From: an uncultured candidate division WWE3 bacterium
Lineage (GTDB): Bacteria; Patescibacteriota; WWE3; UBA101185; UBA10185
Direction: 5' to 3'
NCBI GenBank assembly: GCA_938004185.1
Contig: CALKWN010000065.1
Location: 310,001-374,000, forward strand
Length of the DNA: 64,000 bases
The notes under the pieces were generated by a model. That model saw only the letters and a list, made by a program, of their open reading frames with translations, was not told where the DNA came from and searched no databases. Both the position numbers and the translations under genes were made by a program. The number at the start of each line of letters is the position of its first letter. Position 1 is the stretch's first letter. Positions 1-6,203 of this stretch are shown here, in pieces.

Positions 1-38
1 TAGGCAAATATTTTCCTGAAATGATACTATTAAGACAG

Positions 39-464
39 ATGCGCCTATATATCGGTTACAAATACACAAAAGTGCAGGACAAGGAAGCTTTGGTTAAAGA
101 CCTTCTAAATTTTGCCGAAGAACTTGAAAAAGCAGGTTATTGTACCTTTTTATTGGGAAGAGACGTGCAGGGGTGGAAAGGATCTTTACCCCTCTGGAAG
201 ACTCTTCCGGCAATTTTGGGTAACATGCTAAAGAGCCACGCTTTTGTAGCTTATATAAGTTCTGATGTCTCGAGCAGGGGTTTAGATGTAGAGCTTGCTT
301 TGTCTAAAGTACTGGGAAAGAATAGAGCGGTGTTGATTAAGAACGGTATAAGTCATGATGCGCAGCCGTCACTTGCTGAAGGCATCGTTTTTAATGATAA
401 CAACGATGCTGTCCAAAAGGTAATTAAAAAACTGGGCAGTTTCCGCGACCCGATATCCAAATGA
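39..464 (+). CDS. Nucleoside 2-deoxyribosyltransferase-like protein
   Basis: A 141-residue protein beginning MRLYIGYKYT. The early beta-strand, the later segment AFVAYISSDVSSRGLDVELA and the following strand NRAVLIKNG resemble the nucleoside 2-deoxyribosyltransferase / deoxynucleoside 5'-monophosphate N-glycosidase fold, in which a Glu in a DxExG-like helix attacks the N-glycosidic bond. Here the candidate is the Glu of DVELA. An in-frame ATG lies 18 nt upstream, but I prefer position 39: a TACTAT hexamer (25-30) ends 8 nt before it, matching the leaderless pattern of this genome. The tRNA-Lys gene follows on the same strand. Family assignment is from pattern recognition only. It could be another Rossmann-like nucleotide-binding protein. 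What lies upstream is outside the window. Confidence 0.5.
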   Translation: MRLYIGYKYTKVQDKEALVKDLLNFAEELEKAGYCTFLLGRDVQGWKGSLPLWKTLPAILGNMLKSHAFVAYISSDVSSRGLDVELALSKVLGKNRAVLIKNGISHDAQPSLAEGIVFNDNNDAVQKVIKKLGSFRDPISK

Positions 465-494
465 AAAAGATTTCACTAAACGCCGTACTTGTGT

Positions 495-500
495 ATAATA
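495..500 (+). promoter_or_regulatory. -10 box of tRNA-Lys promoter
   Basis: A perfect TATAAT lies 10 nt before the tRNA-Lys gene. A weak -35 (TTCACT) sits 16 nt further upstream. Confidence 0.6.
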
Positions 501-510
501 TTGAAGTTTT

Positions 511-585
511 GGGGGCGTAGCTCAGCGGCAGAGCAGCGGCCTTTTAAGCCGCGTGTCGTGGGTTCGATCCCCACCGCCCTCACCA
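511..585 (+). tRNA. tRNA-Lys (anticodon TTT), CCA encoded
   Basis: Full cloverleaf. The 7-bp acceptor stem is GGGGGCG with CGCCCTC. The anticodon stem is GCGGC/GCCGC around the loop CTTTTAA, with anticodon TTT at 543-545. The T-stem is GTGGG/CCCAC with loop TTCGATC. The discriminator is A and CCA is encoded at 583-585. A terminator follows directly, then an element that repeats this tRNA's last 21 nt (565-585) at 739-759. Confidence 0.97.
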
Positions 586-759
586 TACGAAAATTCGCAA
601 GTGTCTACGGATACTTGCGAGTTTTTGTTTAGTAAGGTGGGGATTGAATGTCGGACTGAGCTAAGCGAAGGAGACGGGGTCGCGAGCTTTACAGATTGTT
701 TGAGCTGTAGCGAAATACAATATGTTAAGACTTGTGACCGATCCCCACCGCCCTCACCA
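586..759 (+). repeat. tRNA-linked element, copy 1 (behind tRNA-Lys)
   Basis: Noncoding stretch between the tRNA-Lys end and an exact 21-nt copy of that end: 565-585 equals 739-759, from C56 of the T-loop to CCA. The core at 675-741 matches 19899-19965 behind tRNA-Gly at 63 of 67 positions by my count. Its left arm GGTGGGGAT (636-644) is the exact reverse complement of ATCCCCACC (741-749), which belongs to the tRNA-Lys T-stem and acceptor sequence. In copy 2 the equivalent arm matches tRNA-Gly instead. The motif GAGC-n-AGCGA occurs twice inside. The right end lies 4 nt before the stop codon of the convergent ATPase gene. There is no credible ORF. I read it as a small tRNA-targeted or tRNA-derived repeat; the mechanism is unknown. 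Confidence 0.85.
595..630 (+). terminator. Rho-independent terminator after tRNA-Lys
   Basis: An 11-bp stem (595-605 with 610-620) is closed by a TACG tetraloop and followed by GTTTTTGTTT. It begins 10 nt after the tRNA CCA, so most tRNA-Lys transcripts should stop before the downstream repeat element. Confidence 0.88.
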
Positions 760-763
760 AAAC

Positions 764-3298
764 CTACTTTTCAACTCTTGCTACATAACCGTCAGCTCTA
801 AAAACCTTAAAAAATTCGAGCCAAACTGCACACAAAACCGTCATACTTGCCATCATTACAAAATCAACCAAACCAATGCTACTAAAATGAAATAGGTCTT
901 GTACAAAAGGTACTGTTAGAGCGACAACCATCATTAAAGCTGCCCCCGCGGCAATTAGATGAAAAGCCTTATTCTTATGCCTTTCATATTTCTGAAGCAT
1001 GGAGCCTCTGGACAAATTTGAATATATTAATACCAAATTACACATAACCAGAGTCGTGAAAACCATGGACCTTACAGTTCCTTCGTCCCTACCCATGTGC
1101 CTTGCAATAAATAAAACAGCCATAACTACAAAGAGAAGCGTCAGACCTTGTAACAAGGCTGTAGCAACATGAGATCTACCGAACAAAGGCTTATCGACAT
1201 CACGTGGTTTTCTCGACATTATTTCTTTTTCCGGATTTTCTGCCTCAAACACCGTTGAGCATGCAGGATCTATGACAAGTTCCAAAAAAGCTATATGCAC
1301 AGGAAATAATACCGTCGGTAAATTGAGCAGTGTCGGAAGAAGAGCAACACCCGCAATAGGAATATGGATAGAAAAAATGTAAGACACTGCCTTTTGAAGG
1401 TTATCGTATATTCTTCTACCAAGTTTTACCGCGGAAACAATAGAGCTAAAATCGTCATTTAAAAGGACTAGGTCAGCGGACTCTCTGGCAACATCGGTCC
1501 CGCGTTCACCCATTGCAACACCTATGTGAGCGGTTTTTAGTGCCGGGCCGTCATTAACCCCATCGCCCGTCATAGCAACCACCTCTCCGTTCGCTTTCAA
1601 AGCGTTAACAATATTTAACTTCTGCTCCGGGACAACTCTGGCAAAAATGTTTACATATTTTATTTTTTCCTGAAGTTCTTCGGGAGTTAGTATCTGAAGG
1701 TCAGCCCCGGTCAAATACTTATCGGTATTTCGTATTCCGGCTTCCTCGGCAATATACTGTGCGGTTCCCGGATAATCTCCTGTGATCATTATCACCCTCA
1801 TTCCGGCTTTATAACACTCATCCATCGAAGCTTTAACTGTAGGTCTGACAGGATCAACAAACCCGATAAGTCCTAGATATTCAAACTCAATTTCTTCTGG
1901 GGTTTCGGGCAAATCATTATTTTTGTAGACAGCTTTTGCAACTCCTAAAACTCTTCTGCCCATTTTAGACATTTCCAGTACCTGGCTCATAACCGACTCT
2001 TTTTGTTCAGAGTTAAAACGGCATAATTTCATGATGGCCTCGGGGGCACCTTTTGCTGCTACGACCAAGTTTTCGGTTGCATCGATTTTCCAAACCCTTG
2101 TTAATGCAAGCAATTCTCTTGTTAATGGGTACTCTCTAATTAATTTGACCTCTCCAAAATTCTCACCAACATCCTTCTCATACTTACTATTTATTTCTTT
2201 TTCCAGAGGATCAAACGCATTTCTTTTACTGGATAGTTTTGCATATTTTAAAATTTCACGACCTGTTTCTTTCAAATTAACTTCAGGAATATTCAACTCA
2301 AATTTTTCTGACAACGATACAAGATCAGTAAGTTCCATTTTATTAAATGTAAGTGTCCCGGTTTTATCCACACACAAAACGGAGGTCGCCCCCAATGTTT
2401 CAATAGACTGACTGTTTCTTGTTAATACCTGACTTTTTGAAATCCTCCACGCACCTAAGGTCAAAAAAATCAACAATACAACCGGGAACTCTTCGGGAAG
2501 CATAGACATTGAAAGGGTAAGTCCTGCCAAAAACGCATTTAATAAATCACCGTTCATGCTGTAGTGAATTCCTATAAGAGCTACGCACGAAACTATTCCG
2601 AGAACTGCAAATATTTTTACAATTTTCCCTATCTCTTTTTTTAACAAAGAATCAACATCCTCAATAGATTGCAAAGTTTTTCCTATTTTGCCCATTTCGG
2701 TTTCTACACCGGTTTCGGTAACTTCCGCTATTCCCGATCCTTGTGAAATAAGTGTGCCGGAGTAGACCTTATACGAGTGTTCGCCGCCCGGAGCAGAGTC
2801 GCCCTCTAAACCGTCCCTTACATTTTTTCTTACCGGTAAAGACTCACCCGTAAGCAAAGACTCGTCTATCATTAAATTCAGAGCCGATAAAACAACGGCA
2901 TCGGCAGGAACTCTATCTCCTTCCTGCAAAATAATAATGTCACCTTTTACAACTTCCCTTCCGGGTATACGAATCTGATTTCCGTTTCTGATAACTAAAG
3001 CACGTGGGCTGGAGAGATCCTTTAATGCCTGCAATGCGTTTTCTGTTTTTCTTTCCTGATAAAAAGTAATACCGATGACCACAACTATAGAAACAAACAA
3101 TACTGTCGAGTCCTGAGGCTCACCCAATAATAAATAAACTAAGCCCGCAGCTAAAAGCAGAAAAATCATAGGTTCTCTTATAACGGTAAATAATAGGGAA
3201 ATAAAGCTCTTTGGTTTTTGGGCAGGAAGCTCGTTAAATCCGTATCGCTCGAGCCTTTGCGCGACCTCGGAATCACTAAGCCCCGTGTACTTATCCAT
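764..3298 (-). CDS. P-type cation-transporting ATPase (P2-like)
   Basis: An 844-residue ion pump of the cytoplasmic membrane. Visible in order: an N-terminal cation-ATPase domain, two membrane helices, an actuator domain with LLTGES, the membrane segment containing PEEFP, the phosphorylation site CVDKTGTLT, a nucleotide-binding domain with KGAPEA, the hinge MTGDGVNDGPALKTA, and six C-terminal membrane helices with a conserved NP-like tail. This is the P2A/P2B (Ca2+ or related cation) layout. The usual PEGLP of transmembrane segment 4 is PEEFP here, so the transported ion cannot be named. I start at the ATG giving MDKYTGLSD: a TAAAAT -10 (3306-3311) ends 7 nt before it. The longer version would add only ten unconserved residues. 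The gene is divergent from the sortase-like gene. Confidence 0.93.
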   Translation of the reverse strand: MDKYTGLSDSEVAQRLERYGFNELPAQKPKSFISLLFTVIREPMIFLLLAAGLVYLLLGEPQDSTVLFVSIVVVIGITFYQERKTENALQALKDLSSPRALVIRNGNQIRIPGREVVKGDIIILQEGDRVPADAVVLSALNLMIDESLLTGESLPVRKNVRDGLEGDSAPGGEHSYKVYSGTLISQGSGIAEVTETGVETEMGKIGKTLQSIEDVDSLLKKEIGKIVKIFAVLGIVSCVALIGIHYSMNGDLLNAFLAGLTLSMSMLPEEFPVVLLIFLTLGAWRISKSQVLTRNSQSIETLGATSVLCVDKTGTLTFNKMELTDLVSLSEKFELNIPEVNLKETGREILKYAKLSSKRNAFDPLEKEINSKYEKDVGENFGEVKLIREYPLTRELLALTRVWKIDATENLVVAAKGAPEAIMKLCRFNSEQKESVMSQVLEMSKMGRRVLGVAKAVYKNNDLPETPEEIEFEYLGLIGFVDPVRPTVKASMDECYKAGMRVIMITGDYPGTAQYIAEEAGIRNTDKYLTGADLQILTPEELQEKIKYVNIFARVVPEQKLNIVNALKANGEVVAMTGDGVNDGPALKTAHIGVAMGERGTDVARESADLVLLNDDFSSIVSAVKLGRRIYDNLQKAVSYIFSIHIPIAGVALLPTLLNLPTVLFPVHIAFLELVIDPACSTVFEAENPEKEIMSRKPRDVDKPLFGRSHVATALLQGLTLLFVVMAVLFIARHMGRDEGTVRSMVFTTLVMCNLVLIYSNLSRGSMLQKYERHKNKAFHLIAAGAALMMVVALTVPFVQDLFHFSSIGLVDFVMMASMTVLCAVWLEFFKVFRADGYVARVEK

Positions 3299-3432
3299 AC
3301 GAATAATTTTACACGAAAATATCCTCATGAAAACTAGCCAATCCTATAGTTTAGTGCTAAAATTCGCGTTATCCCCTTCCAAATAACGGAAGCTGGAAGC
3401 TCTTTGAAAAAATATCCCAATTAGGAGGCTCA

Positions 3433-4281
3433 GTGAAAAAGTTTTTGCTCGTGTCCTTTTTAGTGATGGTTTTCGTGGATTCCGTAGTATTTCTTTGTAT
3501 ATTATTGCAAAGGACACCCGGCAAAAATCCCGAATCCCTCACAGTCGTGAAGGCCGCCGTAGTAACACCCACACCTTTTCAACCGGTGCGGGAAGTTACA
3601 AAAACGCCGCCTTTGTTACCAAGTATTGAGGTTACCGCAGAACCCGAACTTGAAGATGAACCTGTTTTAGTCGAAACACCTGAAGAAGTATATTTATCCG
3701 AATATATTTTTAATGGTATAAGATTTGATTCCGAATTTCCGGATCTGAAAGAAACTGTGTTCATTATATTTGCAATGGAAGAAACATCGGTAATTGTGAA
3801 TTTTGTTCCGATAATTCCCCACAACGGAACTGACGATTACCTTCCGGGCTTAGGTACGGGAGGAGTTTATGCAGACGGTTACGGGAATATATCAATAAAC
3901 ATTCACTCAGGCTGTCTTTGGAATTCCCACAGCTATGACATTCTTGAAGGTGAACTTCTAAGAAGATTCGCAGAAGGCGGGGATTGTGAAGACATGAAGG
4001 AATTTTCAAGAGCACAAACAAAAGAGATGCTCGAGAAACTTTTAGAAGCTGATGTTTACATTATGCAGGATGAAATGGTTTCAAAATTGACTTACCTCGG
4101 AGCAGATGTGAAACAAATCGAGGAAGTTACAACCATGGATCCTGTACTGTTGGCAAATCTTATTAATCTTAAGCCGGATAAAAGATTTGTCGTTTTAGTA
4201 ACCAGCGGTCGAAATTTTGATGCCGAGCCATGGTACTCGGGAGAACGCTGGATTTTTGTTATGGAGGACGGGCAACAGTGA
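3433..4281 (+). CDS. Membrane-anchored sortase-like protein, Ser at Cys position
   Basis: A 282-residue protein with an N-terminal membrane helix (about residues 4-25), a Pro/Thr/Glu-rich spacer to about residue 85, then a beta-rich domain. The domain reads like a class D/E/F sortase: YGNISINIHSG sits where sortases have GN..I.GH with the catalytic His, and VVLVTSGRNF followed by YSGERWIFV sits where they have the TLxTC strand and the catalytic Arg. The nucleophile position is Ser (codon AGC) instead of Cys, so it is either inactive or mechanistically different. The GTG start has a strong AGGAGG 4 nt upstream. It overlaps the next gene by 4 bp, which suggests co-translation with its possible surface partner. 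Fold assignment is by eye. Confidence 0.5.
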   Translation: MKKFLLVSFLVMVFVDSVVFLCILLQRTPGKNPESLTVVKAAVVTPTPFQPVREVTKTPPLLPSIEVTAEPELEDEPVLVETPEEVYLSEYIFNGIRFDSEFPDLKETVFIIFAMEETSVIVNFVPIIPHNGTDDYLPGLGTGGVYADGYGNISINIHSGCLWNSHSYDILEGELLRRFAEGGDCEDMKEFSRAQTKEMLEKLLEADVYIMQDEMVSKLTYLGADVKQIEEVTTMDPVLLANLINLKPDKRFVVLVTSGRNFDAEPWYSGERWIFVMEDGQQ

Positions 4282-5036
4282 AAAAGTTAAATTCGATATT
4301 AGTTGTTTTTGTGGTATTAGCCACGTTTGTGAACGGAAGTGTTAAGGCCGAAGATCTTCCGAAATACGGTTGGAGTATTGAAGCGTATTTGGGATTGATC
4401 TCATTACCCCAGTTCGGTATTCCGGTTCCGTATTTTACACTCGTAAACGGTAGTGGTTATAGAGTCAACGCTGCATGCAATCAACCGTACAACGTAAACG
4501 TACCAAGTGTGGGCGACGGATGTGATTACTTCAGCTCATCTAACACATTTTGGTGCGGTAATGACCAAAACCAGACGCTCACATTACTGACAATTTTTGA
4601 AACACCGGCACCGAAGCCTACACCTACAAACACACCAATACCCACGAACACGCCTACAGCTACAGCCACAAACACACCAACACCCACGAGCACACCAACT
4701 GAGGTGCCAACACCAACGAATACTCCGACTGAAGTACCTACAGCTACGGAACTTCCAACGGACATGCCCACACCGCTACCTACGAACACTCAGGCACCTA
4801 CTGAGAAGCCTACAGAAAAACCGACTGAAAAGCCTACAAATGTTCCGACGAACACACCTAGGCCTGTATGGACACCTTATGTTGTCGCAACATCGGGAGG
4901 ACATACGTTCAGGTTCGGAAAAATTGAGGAAATAGCAAGAACAGCAAAAGCTCCTTATAATGCCTGCGGCATTTTAACCGGAACTGTTTTTCTTGCTACC
5001 CTTGGGATATTTTTACGCAAAAAGAGCAAAAGATAG
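4278..5036 (+). CDS. Secreted Thr/Pro-repeat protein with C-terminal membrane anchor
   Basis: A 252-residue protein starting at the GTG that overlaps the upstream stop codon (GTGA), with GGAGG about 10 nt upstream. It has a signal peptide (VKKLNSILVVFVVLATFVNG, cleavage near VKA), a folded region of about 90 residues with three or four Cys, a low-complexity linker rich in Thr, Pro and Asn (repeats such as TPTNTP and TPTEVP, about residues 108-205), then a hydrophobic helix and the basic tail RKKSKR. This layout is that of a wall-spanning or surface-displayed protein. There is no LPxTG, but a transmembrane segment plus basic tail next to a sortase-like gene makes it a plausible partner. The fold of the N-terminal domain is not recognised. 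A terminator follows. Confidence 0.8.
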   Translation: MKKLNSILVVFVVLATFVNGSVKAEDLPKYGWSIEAYLGLISLPQFGIPVPYFTLVNGSGYRVNAACNQPYNVNVPSVGDGCDYFSSSNTFWCGNDQNQTLTLLTIFETPAPKPTPTNTPIPTNTPTATATNTPTPTSTPTEVPTPTNTPTEVPTATELPTDMPTPLPTNTQAPTEKPTEKPTEKPTNVPTNTPRPVWTPYVVATSGGHTFRFGKIEEIARTAKAPYNACGILTGTVFLATLGIFLRKKSKR

Positions 5037-5055
5037 TTTTTAGAGGTACAAAAAA

Positions 5056-5100
5056 GGGCAATCTATAAGACCTTCGGGTTTTTGGGTTGCCCAATTTTTT
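5056..5100 (+). terminator. Terminator of the surface-protein pair
   Basis: GGGCAA (5056-5061) pairs with TTGCCC (5087-5092), with an inner TTCGGG-rich loop, and is followed by a T tract. It lies 20 nt after the stop codon at 5036. Confidence 0.8.
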
Positions 5101-5134
5101 TGAAACTGACAAAAATAGTCTGAGCAAAGAAAAC

Positions 5135-5169
5135 GGGGCAATGTAGTTTATAAACTTTTACATTACCCC
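5135..5169 (-). terminator. Terminator of the 5177-5422 gene
   Basis: Read on the minus strand, GGGGTAATGTA pairs with TACATTGCCCC, followed by GTTTTCTTT. It sits just behind the minus-strand gene's stop codon, back to back with the plus-strand terminator at 5056-5100. Confidence 0.75.
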
Positions 5170-5176
5170 TTTAGTA

Positions 5177-5422
5177 CTACTCCTTCTCAACCTTAGGGTG
5201 CTTATTCAAGAGAATTTCACGGGACACCTCGTTAATGTCTCTGTGACGGTCTCTGTAGCTCCCACAAAAACAGCTTTTTGTACAATATGGGCCCGGAACG
5301 TGAGGTAAAACCCTTTCACTTTCCGCCCGGGAAAGACGTACAGCACTATCGGTAGGCTTACATCTTCCCTTACCGGCTCTTGCCTGGGCTACTATGGCGT
5401 CAACAATTTCTTTTACGTCCAT
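5177..5422 (-). CDS. Small Cys-containing protein, unknown function
   Basis: An 81-residue protein I do not recognise. It has a helical start (MDVKEIVDAIVAQARAGKGR), one Cys at about residue 21, and a cluster CTKSCFCG near residues 47-54 followed by basic, His-containing sequence. A small metal-binding or redox protein is possible but not shown. The ATG is preceded by GGAGGTG at good spacing and the gene has its own terminator, so it is a real independent unit. Upstream (5463-5476) lies the inverted repeat GGGTT-TACT-AACCC near a TGTAAT -10 candidate, possibly an operator. Confidence 0.7.
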   Translation of the reverse strand: MDVKEIVDAIVAQARAGKGRCKPTDSAVRLSRAESERVLPHVPGPYCTKSCFCGSYRDRHRDINEVSREILLNKHPKVEKE

Positions 5423-5462
5423 CGCACACCTCCGATCAATCGAATCGTTTCTGATTACAACC

Positions 5463-5476
5463 GGGTTTACTAACCC
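5463..5476. promoter_or_regulatory. 14-nt inverted repeat upstream of 5177-5422 gene
   Basis: GGGTT-TACT-AACCC is a perfect palindrome with a 4-nt centre, about 40 nt before the ATG of the small Cys protein and just upstream of a TGTAAT hexamer (minus strand). The half-site GGTT/AACC resembles the repeat in front of lexA (58234-58246), but the spacer differs by one base. Regulator unknown. Confidence 0.35.
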
Positions 5477-5604
5477 TTTTAACAGACCTCCGCGGAAAAA
5501 TTTGTACCTTCAATTGCTCTCCTTTTTTAAGTTTAAAAAAAACGACCCCCTGGAAGAAATCTTCGTTTAGTTGGCCGTTACAATATTTAATTGAGCAAAT
5601 CGTA

Positions 5605-5639
5605 GCAAAAAAAAGTTCCGGAGTCAAACGCTCCGGAAC
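5605..5639 (-). terminator. Terminator after rplS
   Basis: On the minus strand a perfect 9-bp stem, GTTCCGGAG with CTCCGGAAC, is followed by eight or nine T. A 63-residue open frame that starts inside this hairpin is not a gene. Confidence 0.92.
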
Positions 5640-5669
5640 AAATAAGTCCGTGTTAAATAAAACTAAAAA

Positions 5670-6155
5670 TTACTTTTTAATCTCTTTAACTCTCATAGCT
5701 TCTCTACCTACTTTATCTCTAAGATAGTAAAGTTTAGCTCTTCTGACATTTCCTCTTTTCATTACTTTTATTTTTTCTATGTTAGGTGAGTGCAAAGGAA
5801 AAATTCTTTCAACCCCTACCTGATCGGCGCCTATTCTTCTAACAGTAAATGTTTTGGATACATCAGACCCTCTGAAAGATATCACAATACCCTCAAAAGG
5901 CTGTATTCTCATTTTGTCGCCTTCGATTATTTTGTAAAAAACTCTTACGGTGTCCCCGGCTCTGAATTCAGGAAGTTTTTCCTCTGTCTGATCGGTAGAA
6001 TCGTCTTCAACACTCTCTTCGTCGACAGTAGTTTCTTCCGTTACTTCAACGTTTTCTTGTTCGGCAATCTCTTCTGCGGGTGTCTCGTCAGCAACTACAG
6101 GAGTATCCTGCTGGTCGGTGTCTTGTTTTGTTGTATCTTTAATATTATCGGTCAT
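5670..6155 (-). CDS. rplS: Ribosomal protein L19 with acidic N-terminal extension
   Basis: A 161-residue protein of the large ribosomal subunit, at the 30S-50S interface. The conserved L19 body starts near residue 62 (FRAGDTVRVFYKIIEGDKMR) and includes IQPFEGIVISFRG, FTVRRIGADQVGVERIFPLHSP and the end RRAKLYYLRDKVGREAMRVK. The first 60 residues are a strongly acidic, Thr/Glu/Asp-rich tail absent from ordinary L19 (about 115 residues), probably disordered. The ATG has no Shine-Dalgarno; a TATCCT hexamer (6166-6171) ends 10 nt before it. It is monocistronic, with a perfect terminator behind. The function of the extension is unknown. Confidence 0.97.
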   Translation of the reverse strand: MTDNIKDTTKQDTDQQDTPVVADETPAEEIAEQENVEVTEETTVDEESVEDDSTDQTEEKLPEFRAGDTVRVFYKIIEGDKMRIQPFEGIVISFRGSDVSKTFTVRRIGADQVGVERIFPLHSPNIEKIKVMKRGNVRRAKLYYLRDKVGREAMRVKEIKK

Positions 6156-6203
6156 AGACTGTGATAGGATAGCAAATTAATACCGAGATTTCAATAATTT
6201 CAA

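Noticed and set aside
553..801. Plus-strand open frame of 82 codons starting in tRNA-Lys
   Set aside because: It runs through the tRNA, its terminator and the repeat element; the repeated SPPPSP segments are just the duplicated tRNA 3' end read as protein.
4526..4789. 87-codon minus-strand frame rich in Gly and Val
   Set aside because: It is the shadow of the Thr/Pro repeat in the plus-strand surface protein.
4600..4870. CRISPR-like or tandem DNA repeat
   Set aside because: The repetition is codon-level Thr/Pro/Asn low complexity inside a gene, without regular spacers.
5436..5627. 63-codon minus-strand frame
   Set aside because: Begins inside the rplS terminator hairpin with a TTG; no ribosome site or family.
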